Shown here piece by piece: positions 22,958 to 30,986 of a stretch of 42,058 nucleotides of DNA. Source of the stretch: a virus; IMG/VR virus record IMGVR_UViG_3300024054_000030, positions 1-42,058 of that record, one strand, 5' to 3'. The position numbers and the translations under genes were made by a program. Under the pieces are notes generated by a model, which saw nothing but the letters and a program-made list of their open reading frames with translations, was not told the DNA's origin and ran no database searches. Numbering within the stretch: position 1 is the stretch's first letter; each line of letters begins with the position of its first letter.

Positions 22958-23998
22958 ATGGGAGCGCTCTTTGGCAGTAGTGATCCTGGGGGTGCCGGCG
23001 CGATGTCGGCCCAGGCGCAGCAGATGCTGATGCGGATGGCGCGGCAGCAGTGGGACATCGCGCGGCCTGGGGTGCAGAACTACTGGGACCAGCAGATCTG
23101 GCAGTCGGGGATGTCGCGGGAGCTGGTGCCCTGGTTGGTGCAGACCTTCGTGGATCGGTACGGTGGGACGCCGAACGTGCGCTACCAGATACCGGGGCTC
23201 TCTCCGGAGTCTCCTGGCCCTGGGGAGTCGGCGCCTACGACACCTGTGCGCGGCCCTGCCCCTCGCCCGCCGGGCGGCGGGGACGTTGCGTCGGTAGCGG
23301 ATCAGCGGAACACCGGGTGGCGCATCGACCCCTTCCCGAACGCGCCTGCGCCCACACCGAGTCCAGCACCTACGCCTCCGCCGGCACCTCCGCCCACGCC
23401 TCCGCCGGCGAACCAGCCGCAGTTCGACTTGCCTCCACGGGGTGGGGTGGGGACCTTCGACACGACGCTCTACGACCTGGAGCGCCAGATCATGGAGCAG
23501 AGCCGCACGAACATCGAGCGGTTCGGGCGCCAGAACATGGACATGCTCCAGCAGAACCTGGGGAGTCGGTTCGGGATCAGCGGGGCGTCGGGGAGCCTGG
23601 CGGCGGGGGCGAGCGCGGAGCTGGCCGGGAAGATGAACGAGCAGTACATCGGGGCGCAGCAGCAGGTAACGTCGCAGATGCTGGGGTTGCAGCAGGCTCG
23701 GGAGGCAGCGTTGGCGGGGATCATCATGCCGATGATGGGTCTGGACCCGAGCGCGGTGTCGTGGGCGAGCGCGAACGCGAACCAGGCGTTGCAGGGTAGC
23801 GCGCAGGTGGGGGCGCAGTTGGCAGCGCAGGCGGCGCAGCGGAAGCAGGCGTTGTGGGGGAGCTTGCTGGGGTTGGGGCAGGCATTCGGTGCGGGCGCGT
23901 TCGGGGACCTCTTCAGTGGCGGGGCGTCGTACCCGATTGTGGGAAGCACGGTTCCGGGGACTCCACCGTCGTACTACAACAATCCTCTGAACCCATGA
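22958..23998 (+). CDS. Putative internal virion (ejection) protein
   Basis: A 346-residue protein; ATG 22958 is 6 bases after AGGAG. The N-terminal helical part is followed by a Pro-rich stretch (APTPSPAPTPPPAPPPTPPP) near residues 130-150. Then come Gln/Ala-rich helices (MDMLQQNLGSRFGISGAS, AGASAELAGKMNEQYIGAQQ) and a Gly-rich end. Pattern and position resemble small DNA-ejection proteins of podoviruses. No catalytic motif. Confidence 0.6.
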   Translation: MGALFGSSDPGGAGAMSAQAQQMLMRMARQQWDIARPGVQNYWDQQIWQSGMSRELVPWLVQTFVDRYGGTPNVRYQIPGLSPESPGPGESAPTTPVRGPAPRPPGGGDVASVADQRNTGWRIDPFPNAPAPTPSPAPTPPPAPPPTPPPANQPQFDLPPRGGVGTFDTTLYDLERQIMEQSRTNIERFGRQNMDMLQQNLGSRFGISGASGSLAAGASAELAGKMNEQYIGAQQQVTSQMLGLQQAREAALAGIIMPMMGLDPSAVSWASANANQALQGSAQVGAQLAAQAAQRKQALWGSLLGLGQAFGAGAFGDLFSGGASYPIVGSTVPGTPPSYYNNPLNP

Positions 23999-24008
23999 GG
24001 GGTGAACC

Positions 24009-25226
24009 ATGAACGAGCTCTTCTCGTTGGCGGCCGGGTACGCGCAGGGTCGCGTGCAGCGTCAGCAGATGGAGCAGGAGCAGAAGAACTGGGAGCGACA
24101 GCAGACGCTCTCGGAAGAGCTTGGACGCCGGGGGGCAACGGTCCAAGAGCGCGGGGCGACGGTTCAGGAGCGTGGAGCCGATCTGGCGCAGCAGGCTCAG
24201 ACGTTTCAGGAGTGGGCCTTCGGCCAGATACCGGCAGAGCAGCGAGAGGCGTTTCGCATTCAGGAGCTTGGGATTGAGCGGGACTTTGAAGCCACGTTGA
24301 GGGGCCAGGACTTCGACAAGATGGCTCGTGACGGATCGCTCAAGGAGATGATCCGGCAGTTTGACGAGACGATGTCGAAGATCAGCATCCCGGAACTTCA
24401 GATGAGACAAGACGCCGAAGGTCGGGCGAAGATGTTGTTCTCGTTCGATCGGGCTATCAAGATGGCCGAGACTATCGGGGCATGGGTGCGGGAGAGGTAC
24501 AACGTCGCGACGCTGAACGACAGGATTGAGCTGTCGAAGCTCGCGGGTCTTGCTGCGAAGATGCAGCTCGATGCCGAGAGGCTGAAGTTGCAGTCGCTCC
24601 CTGCCGACCTCGCTGCCGAGTTGTACTTCAAGAAGGCTCAGGGGTACGCCACCAGGAGACAGGGTGACATGACGACGGAGCAGATCATCACCGAGAGGGC
24701 TCTTCGTCCGTACCGGGAGAGCGGGATGATCTCCGAGCAGGCTTACCAAGCTGCGATGGCGGATGCGGCGCAACAGAATGCTGCCACGGGGGCCTACAGC
24801 GCGGAAACGGAACGCATGGGGGTTATCTTGGGGGGGGACAGGAACTCGGGGGGGTTGACGAACCAGCTCGTGACCGCCTTTCAGGATGTGGACGAGACAG
24901 CGCAAGCCTTCAAACTTCTCCAGGGTAGCGGGAAGGCTTCTGAGGGCGAGTTGTCCGCTGCTGCTAGTAGCGTTGGTGATGCCCGGAGGCGGCTTGCAGT
25001 ACTGCTCGACAAGCTCGGTGTGGTCTATGACCCATACACCAAGCAGGTCGATGGTGTTCCGATAGACGTCTTCCGCAAGAACCTGGTCCAGGGAAAGTCG
25101 GAGGGAGCGTCGAGAGGGATTGGTCCGCGACCGGCAATCGTTGACCCCGATCTGCAGTCACAGTATCGGGTGGACAGAGAGGGACGCCTCATCAAGCGGC
25201 CCGAACCTACGAGCATGAACTTCTGA
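24009..25226 (+). CDS. Putative ejection protein with coiled coil
   Basis: A 405-residue, mostly helical protein, 10 bases after the previous stop. Near residues 38-62 a seven-residue unit repeats (RGATVQE, RGATVQE, RGADLAQ), a perfect heptad rhythm. Long charged helices follow. The C-terminal 100 residues contain a Gly-rich turn (ILGGDRNSGG) and a basic end. An internal virion protein that leaves with the DNA is the best guess. The stop overlaps the next start by TGATG. Confidence 0.6.
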   Translation: MNELFSLAAGYAQGRVQRQQMEQEQKNWERQQTLSEELGRRGATVQERGATVQERGADLAQQAQTFQEWAFGQIPAEQREAFRIQELGIERDFEATLRGQDFDKMARDGSLKEMIRQFDETMSKISIPELQMRQDAEGRAKMLFSFDRAIKMAETIGAWVRERYNVATLNDRIELSKLAGLAAKMQLDAERLKLQSLPADLAAELYFKKAQGYATRRQGDMTTEQIITERALRPYRESGMISEQAYQAAMADAAQQNAATGAYSAETERMGVILGGDRNSGGLTNQLVTAFQDVDETAQAFKLLQGSGKASEGELSAAASSVGDARRRLAVLLDKLGVVYDPYTKQVDGVPIDVFRKNLVQGKSEGASRGIGPRPAIVDPDLQSQYRVDREGRLIKRPEPTSMNF

Positions 25227-25510
25227 TGATCGAGCTACCGAACAGCCAGTCGATCACCGGGGCGGGGCGCGGCCAGGGGCGAGACACAGCCACCGGCCGC
25301 TTCTCGCGCAAGCCTGGGATGCAGGGGCAGTTGCTCCAGCATCTTGCAGGTCCGAAGCCCACCGGACATGCGCTTATCTGGAGCATCCTGGAGCGTAGCG
25401 CTCCGCGCGTTTCTGGGCTACTCCAGGCGCTTGCGGGTGCCGGAGTGGCACAAGGGGGCGGGGCCTCGTCAACAGGCCCACAGAATGGCTCAGAACGCCT
25501 GCTACGGTAG
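25226..25510 (+). CDS. Hypothetical protein
   Basis: A 94-residue basic, Gly/Gln-rich protein (MIELPNSQSI). It has one hydrophobic patch (HALIWSILERS) and no membrane segment of full length. Coupled to the ejection-type gene upstream by TGATG, it is 12 bases before the cysteine peptidase. Role unknown. Confidence 0.5.
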   Translation: MIELPNSQSITGAGRGQGRDTATGRFSRKPGMQGQLLQHLAGPKPTGHALIWSILERSAPRVSGLLQALAGAGVAQGGGASSTGPQNGSERLLR

Positions 25511-25521
25511 GGGGTAGTAGG

Positions 25522-26283
25522 ATGTCCGACCTTCCGTTCGCCGGAAGCTCAGTCGCGGGCAGGCCCAAGGGGCCTCCACGACCGTCTGTTCCTCAGTCGG
25601 TGCGGGCTCCTGCGGGACCGGCGCGGCCGTCGATGCCCTCTCCTGCCGGAGCGGTGATCGTGGGAAGCTGGAAGACCGCCGGAGGAACCCCGCGCTACAG
25701 CGAGGACCCCATCGACTGGGGGAATGCTGTCATCTGGCGCTTCCCGGACGAGACCCGCAAGAAGCTGTTCGGAGGCCTCGTCGAGTACGGGCGTACAGGT
25801 CGGCTCACCGAGGGCGGAAGCCGCTGTGCGGCCTGGGTGCAGCGATTGGGCGTCAAGGTTGGGGCGCCCGGGTTCTACCAGGGCATGGGCAACGCGAACT
25901 CGATGGGTGGTGCACTGGCGCAGGCGGGTGGTGTGCGGGTGACGGATGGAACCGTGTTGCCCGGGGATGTCGTGCAGTACGTGAGAGGGCACGGGCGCTA
26001 CGGGCACATCGGGATCGCTGCGGGGATGGGCCGTGGGCAGACCTACCGTCCGGCTCCCCCTCAGCAACGGGTGAGCGTCAGTCGGAGGATAGGCCGTGTG
26101 GCGCGCAACTGGACCCCGCCCGAGATCATCAACCGACAGCCCGACCCGATGCAGGAACTCATGGTGCAGTCCAGGCTGACGCGGGAGCCGGAACTGAGCA
26201 TGGGCGAGAGGACCATCCTCGGCCAGATCGCGCAGATGGTGCCAGACGTGGCGGGCATTCTGGAACGGCTCTTCTTGGAGTAA
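25522..26283 (+). CDS. Virion-associated cysteine peptidase (NlpC/P60- or CHAP-like)
   Basis: A 253-residue protein. After a disordered, Pro-rich N-terminus, residues 98-175 look like a cell-wall cysteine peptidase: catalytic C102 in GGSRCAAWV, then LPGDVVQYVRGHG and catalytic H162 in GHIGIAAG. It should cut peptidoglycan peptides as the DNA passes the wall. Its place among ejection-type genes, away from the lysis cassette on the other arm, supports an entry role. GTAGGATG before the start is weak (AGTAGG). The acyl-acceptor side and the third catalytic residue were not placed. Confidence 0.72.
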   Translation: MSDLPFAGSSVAGRPKGPPRPSVPQSVRAPAGPARPSMPSPAGAVIVGSWKTAGGTPRYSEDPIDWGNAVIWRFPDETRKKLFGGLVEYGRTGRLTEGGSRCAAWVQRLGVKVGAPGFYQGMGNANSMGGALAQAGGVRVTDGTVLPGDVVQYVRGHGRYGHIGIAAGMGRGQTYRPAPPQQRVSVSRRIGRVARNWTPPEIINRQPDPMQELMVQSRLTREPELSMGERTILGQIAQMVPDVAGILERLFLE

Positions 26284-26285
26284 CC

Positions 26286-29200
26286 ATGGGCTACGACCCG
26301 TATGCGTCTACTGCTGGTATAGCAGACCTCATGCCGCTGCTCGGCGGGGGAGTCCCCTCTCCATCTCCCAGTGACCCGCTGAAGTCTCTGCGCGGGGAGT
26401 CTCTCCTCGGCAACCTCCTGGAAGAGTCCGACTTCCGCAAGCGTCAGCGCATGGAGCGTGGGTACTGGAACCCTCCGGCGTGGCTGAACGCGCTGGTCTA
26501 CGCAGGCGTCGGAGCCCTGCCGGCCATGGCGGCCCATGAGGTCATCCAGTGGCACGCGAAGCGCGCGGCGCGTGGCCTGGACGAGGAGATGGGGTTCCAG
26601 GGGCGGCCTGTTGACTGGATCGAGGCACCCGCTGGAGCGGCCATGGCGGCGGCGGCCTTGGCGATTGGTCGTTGGCAGGACCGCGTGATCCCCGAGCCCG
26701 TTGCCCGGAGGAACGAGGCGCTGCAGGGGATGCGTCGGATCGCCTACGGGGCGGCGGATGCGTCCTTTGCGATGCAGGCAGCGCTCCCCGAGTTCATCCG
26801 GCAGTCGGCACTTGCGGTCTACAAGAAGGTCGCAGGGACCTACGACCCGCTCAACGATCAGCCGGTGATCTTGCCGAATGCCGAGGTCCTGCACACCTAC
26901 CACCCGGGCTGGGCTTCGACCACGTTGTACGACAACCAGGATGTGCTGGCAGCGCTAACTCCCTGGTCGAACCTGCTGGCCCCGGAGGGCAAGCCGGGGC
27001 TCGGGAACTGGATGGCGCGGAAGTGGCTGCGGATCGGCGTTGACATGCCGGGCGCCATGTTGCAGCACGTCGCCAAGATGCCGCGTGGAGAAGCGCTGGG
27101 CCTGGGCATGGACATCCTGCTGGACCCCTCGACCTACTTCTCCCCCAACGTGGGGAAGCTGCTCAAGGACAGCGGACTGAAGTTCGGGAGCAAGATCTCC
27201 CAGGTGTTGGAAGGGCGTTTGCGCTTCGCGGTAGCTGGGGCCGAGAACGCCGACGACCTGCTGCGTATCGAGCGGTCCTGGTCGTATCGCGCTAACCAGT
27301 GGATGCTCCGACAGGATCAGGGCATTCGTCGTCTGCTGTGGCGAGGCTTTCACCTGCCGACGACAGCCGAGGAGGGGATGACCTACGAAGCCCTGGGTCA
27401 AGCCATCCAGCAGGCGACAGCCAATGCCGGGCATGTGTCGAGGTCTCTCGGGAACACACTGAAGGACATCCGCGAGATCGTGAAGACGAGACTCCCGGGG
27501 CGGTTGGTGGATCAGGTACCGGACACGACGAACGCGGAGTCGGTGCTGCGGTATCTCTACGAGAAGGCCGGCGAAACGTACAACAAGCCCTGGTGGCGTT
27601 ACGCCACGCGGGCAGGCAAGGACTGGCGCCCGGTCATTGAGCACATCGAGTCCCTGGTCCAGCGCGGGGGCTTCTCTGCCTGGGATCGCTTCATGGAAGA
27701 AGGCCCGAAGGTCATGGAGCGTCTCGGAGCAGTCGGCGAGGGTGAGAGTGCCAGCGAGGCTTTCCTCCGCCTCCTCAACAGCGACGACCTGGACGACCCC
27801 GCCGTGGGAGCCTTGCGCGATCTGCGGGACAGCGCGCTGAAGTCCCAGTGGGAGGATGTCGGCCAGAACTTCGGCGGCGAGGTTCGGAAGACCGTGGAGG
27901 AAGTCGCAGAGCGCTGGAAGCTCTACCAGCAGGACCTCGCTACTTCGCTCAACGCGATGCGAGTGATGGGGGGTGTGAGGCGCGAGCTTCTTCCGGCGAT
28001 GCACAGCTTCCGCAGCTACGCCTGGCACTATCGTCCGGAAGAGATGGCGGCCATGCTGGAGTTGAGTGACCCGCAGGCGGCCGCCGTGCTGGAGGGACGG
28101 ATTGGTGGGAAGGTTGGTCCGTTGGAGTTCCTGGGGATCGCCGACTCCCGACGCCCCCACGTGCGGAACTTCCGCCTCGTCAAGGGGCAGAACCCAGGAC
28201 AGGGCCTGCTGAAGATGCGCGAGGCTTCCCCCGAGTTGGCGGAAGCTCTGGGCATCCTGAGCATGGAAGAGTCGGCGCTGTTGGAGGGGCGTTCCCAGGC
28301 CAACCTCCAGGCACAAGCCATTCTGCGCGACCAGATACAGCAGATGGCGATCAGAGGAATGCCGGGCGTTCGCACCGTCGAGGAAGGCTGGGCGTGGGTG
28401 TTCCAGGGCTTGCCCCCCGAGGCGCTTCAGGAGTACGGAGTCAAGAGCTACACGGAGCTGTCGCGTCGCTTCTTCCCTGTGGTGCATGGGCGCAGTCGGG
28501 CGCAGGAAGTGACTGCCGTGATGAACCTCGTGGACAACAACTGGGAGTTCGCGAAGCAGGTGCTCGACCGTGACAGCATCCGCAAGTGGCGCTCGATGGC
28601 GTTTCCCGACAACAGCATGTACGGCTCCATCATGGGAGAGGGGCTCTTCCCGCGCGAGATTGTGGAGCGTCTGACCAGCAGCGAGTGGCATGTGAACCGC
28701 AACTGGTACACGAACCTTGTGGCGAAGTGGCGCTTCGGGAAGGCGGTCTGGAACCTGGGCGGGCAGGCGCGCAACATCCTGTCCAACGTGATCCAGACCT
28801 ACAATGCCGTTGGCTTCCCGGTCTCGTTCAACGACCTGCGCGGCATCTGGCGCGACGACAGCGAATGGGCCCTGGCCCGCGAGGAGCTGGGCTCCAGCCG
28901 AGCGATGAGTTTCGAGGAGGGAGCGGGTTTCGCCAACGGGCTAAGGAAGAACTTCGCCCGTCACGCGGACAAGATCACCTGGTCCAGCGAACTGAAGGAG
29001 GCGCTCGACCCGATCTTCGACAGCTTCGGTCGGATGTGGGCCTTCTCGGAAGACACGCAGTCCGCGGTCCCGCACAAGTACATCTTCGAGCGCCTGATGG
29101 AGCGCTTCCAGAAGGCCGGTGGCGCCATCGTGGGGGCTCCCGATCTCCACAGTGACCTGTCGCAGGAGTTCGTGAAGCGTGGTGGGCGTATCCTGGAGGA

Positions 29201-30452
29201 GAGTCGGCTCGCGGTCGGCAAGGCGCGGGAGCTGTCGGACGGTCGTGTGGCGATGATGAATGCCAAGGGGGAGTGGGTACCGTGGACCCGTCAGGCTCTG
29301 GCGGCCCAAGCGGCTGCCGAGCATATCGCCAACAAGGCGGTCGTGGAGTACAGCCGGGTCCCGCCGGTGATTGAGGCGATGCGCGGCTACGGCCTCGTAC
29401 CGTTCATCGCCTTTCCGTACAAGGCTCTCCCGATCACCTTCCAGGCGGCGCTGGATCATCCCAACCGCTTCGCCAACTGGGGGCGGTTGATACAGACCGT
29501 GGAGAACATGGACCGGCAGGGCGCCGAGGAGCGGGCACACTTCTCCGACTGGATGAGCAGGTCTGGATACCTGCGGGTGCCTGGGGAGAATGGGGCTCTC
29601 ATCACGAACCTCAGCTACCTGTTGCCTTGGGGCGACATGTTCGACATGGGAAGCCTCTTCGTTCAGCGGGAAGCGTTGCCGCTGGACCCCAGTGCAAGCC
29701 TCGGGGCAAGGGCAGAGGACTTGGCGGATCGGGTAATGCTCAGTATCCCATTTGCCAACTTCATAGAGGAGATTCGCACGAAGCAGTCCACCCTCACGGG
29801 CCGTTCCTACGTGGAGAAGGACGATCCGCCCAGCGTGGTACGCAAGAAAGTGCTGGCGCGCCTGTGGATGAACGTCTTGCCGCCTGCGTTGTTCGGGTCG
29901 CAGTCTACGCAGGAGTTCGCTCGGGCATGGATCAAGGAGTGGGAGAAGTACCGGACGACGGGCAAGGTGCCAACGGTGGTCGGGTCGAAGCTCGTGGACC
30001 TGCCGGCGGGTGAGGCGCTGCTGCGGGCTTACGACGAGTTCAGCCAACTGGTCTACAAGTTCCCGGCCGTGTACCAGGGAGCGAGGGCGGGGGACTCTGC
30101 CCCGAGCTTGACCACGGCAGCGTGGCGCAGCTTCGGGTTGAGGGCTCTGCCGTTTGACCGCGAGAAGCAGCGGGAAAGCCTGGAGTCCGGTCTCGACCGT
30201 GCGGAGGAGTCGCTCGACAAGGAACTGCAGTTCATCGAGGAGGAGCGTCGCGGGAACAAGTACTCGAAGGACGCCGGCCGTAACGACGAGATCGCCGACG
30301 CCTTGCGCGCGGGCAAGCTGAGGGGCTTCAAGGAGTGGTACGAGAACCAGCCCTACGTGCGTTGGCATCGGTACTACTACACGCCCCCCAGCTACGGGGA
30401 TCAGACTTGGTTCGAGCGCGAGTTGGCGGAGCTTGAAGGGAGCCGTGAGTGA
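26286..30452 (+). CDS. Large internal virion (ejection) protein, 1388 aa
   Basis: The largest protein here, 1388 residues, in the last position of the ejection genes. N-terminal hydrophobic stretches (LNALVYAGVGALPAMAA, and IEAPAGAAMAAAALAIG) suggest membrane contact. The middle is long and helical. Near 830-850, KAVWNLGGQARNILSNVIQT resembles the NP-x-RN-type motif found in very large phage virion proteins. A late segment (AMRGYGLVPFIAFPYKALP) is another possible membrane part. No enzyme motif (lytic transglycosylase or polymerase) was identified. The ribosome site is weak (GGAG). Its stop overlaps the next start. Confidence 0.65.
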   Translation: MGYDPYASTAGIADLMPLLGGGVPSPSPSDPLKSLRGESLLGNLLEESDFRKRQRMERGYWNPPAWLNALVYAGVGALPAMAAHEVIQWHAKRAARGLDEEMGFQGRPVDWIEAPAGAAMAAAALAIGRWQDRVIPEPVARRNEALQGMRRIAYGAADASFAMQAALPEFIRQSALAVYKKVAGTYDPLNDQPVILPNAEVLHTYHPGWASTTLYDNQDVLAALTPWSNLLAPEGKPGLGNWMARKWLRIGVDMPGAMLQHVAKMPRGEALGLGMDILLDPSTYFSPNVGKLLKDSGLKFGSKISQVLEGRLRFAVAGAENADDLLRIERSWSYRANQWMLRQDQGIRRLLWRGFHLPTTAEEGMTYEALGQAIQQATANAGHVSRSLGNTLKDIREIVKTRLPGRLVDQVPDTTNAESVLRYLYEKAGETYNKPWWRYATRAGKDWRPVIEHIESLVQRGGFSAWDRFMEEGPKVMERLGAVGEGESASEAFLRLLNSDDLDDPAVGALRDLRDSALKSQWEDVGQNFGGEVRKTVEEVAERWKLYQQDLATSLNAMRVMGGVRRELLPAMHSFRSYAWHYRPEEMAAMLELSDPQAAAVLEGRIGGKVGPLEFLGIADSRRPHVRNFRLVKGQNPGQGLLKMREASPELAEALGILSMEESALLEGRSQANLQAQAILRDQIQQMAIRGMPGVRTVEEGWAWVFQGLPPEALQEYGVKSYTELSRRFFPVVHGRSRAQEVTAVMNLVDNNWEFAKQVLDRDSIRKWRSMAFPDNSMYGSIMGEGLFPREIVERLTSSEWHVNRNWYTNLVAKWRFGKAVWNLGGQARNILSNVIQTYNAVGFPVSFNDLRGIWRDDSEWALAREELGSSRAMSFEEGAGFANGLRKNFARHADKITWSSELKEALDPIFDSFGRMWAFSEDTQSAVPHKYIFERLMERFQKAGGAIVGAPDLHSDLSQEFVKRGGRILEESRLAVGKARELSDGRVAMMNAKGEWVPWTRQALAAQAAAEHIANKAVVEYSRVPPVIEAMRGYGLVPFIAFPYKALPITFQAALDHPNRFANWGRLIQTVENMDRQGAEERAHFSDWMSRSGYLRVPGENGALITNLSYLLPWGDMFDMGSLFVQREALPLDPSASLGARAEDLADRVMLSIPFANFIEEIRTKQSTLTGRSYVEKDDPPSVVRKKVLARLWMNVLPPALFGSQSTQEFARAWIKEWEKYRTTGKVPTVVGSKLVDLPAGEALLRAYDEFSQLVYKFPAVYQGARAGDSAPSLTTAAWRSFGLRALPFDREKQRESLESGLDRAEESLDKELQFIEEERRGNKYSKDAGRNDEIADALRAGKLRGFKEWYENQPYVRWHRYYYTPPSYGDQTWFERELAELEGSRE

Positions 30453-30724
30453 TGGCAGAGGGTACGATCTCCGAGAAGACGAGGCTGCCCTTGTCGCTGG
30501 TGATTGCCGTGGCGGTGCTGGTGGCCGGCGCCGCCGGAGGGTTCCAGGTGGTGAAGTCCAGCTTGGACGAGCACAAGGGCAACTGTGCCTTGCACCACGA
30601 CACGGAACAACTGGACGAGCGGTACGTGTTGCAGCAGGTCAGCACTGAGCGCTACGAACGCTTGTCGAAGGTCATGGAGCGGATCGAAGCCAAGCTCGAC
30701 CGGATCGAGGAGCGCGGACGATGA
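30452..30724 (+). CDS. Small membrane protein with coiled coil
   Basis: A 90-residue protein with one membrane segment (LSLVIAVAVLVAGAAGGF, about 14-31), then a charged coiled coil (YERLSKVMERIEAKLDRIEE). The start could be GTG 30449 instead of ATG 30452. A short N-terminal tail, one span and a long outer helix suits a holin-like or spanin-like product, but that remains a guess. It overlaps the next gene by ATGA. Confidence 0.55.
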   Translation: MAEGTISEKTRLPLSLVIAVAVLVAGAAGGFQVVKSSLDEHKGNCALHHDTEQLDERYVLQQVSTERYERLSKVMERIEAKLDRIEERGR

Positions 30725-30948
30725 GACGAACCCTGGCATTACTGACGTTGCTCGCGATTGTGGGGGGGTTGTCGGTGGCGTTGGTGGTGTTCGGGGTAGC
30801 GCAGCTGTCGATGGGTTCCACGGCGCCCTGTGCTCTACCGACCGAAGCGCTGCCGACTGGGGAGCCCAACCTGTCGCCCGAGTACGAGAAGCTGCTGCTG
30901 CAACTGGAACTGGCGGAGTATCGTGTGGACGCGATGGCCGAGCAGTAG
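30721..30948 (+). CDS. Small membrane or exported protein
   Basis: A 75-residue protein. Residues 1-28 are basic then hydrophobic (RTLALLTLLAIVGGLSVALV), like a signal anchor. A single Cys at residue 37 and an amphipathic helix (YEKLLLQLELAEYR) follow. Cys 37 is not in a lipobox position. It ends the rightward operon, 2 bases before the terminator. With the previous gene it could be a spanin-like pair; this is weakly supported. Confidence 0.55.
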   Translation: MRRTLALLTLLAIVGGLSVALVVFGVAQLSMGSTAPCALPTEALPTGEPNLSPEYEKLLLQLELAEYRVDAMAEQ

Positions 30949-30950
30949 GG

Positions 30951-30982
30951 AAGAGCCCTCCCGATGCACTGGGAGGGCTCTT
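30951..30982. terminator. Bidirectional terminator between the convergent arms
   Basis: AAGAGCCCTCCC (30951-30962) pairs perfectly with GGGAGGGCTCTT (30971-30982) around an 8-base loop. Stop codons of both operons lie within 5 bases of the stem (30948 on the + strand, 30987 on the minus strand). The arms have A and T ends on both strands, so it can stop transcription from both sides. Confidence 0.9.
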
Positions 30983-30986
30983 GCTG

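Noticed and set aside
26955-28691. 578-codon open frame on the minus strand
   Set aside because: Shadow of the 1388-residue virion protein; no motif.
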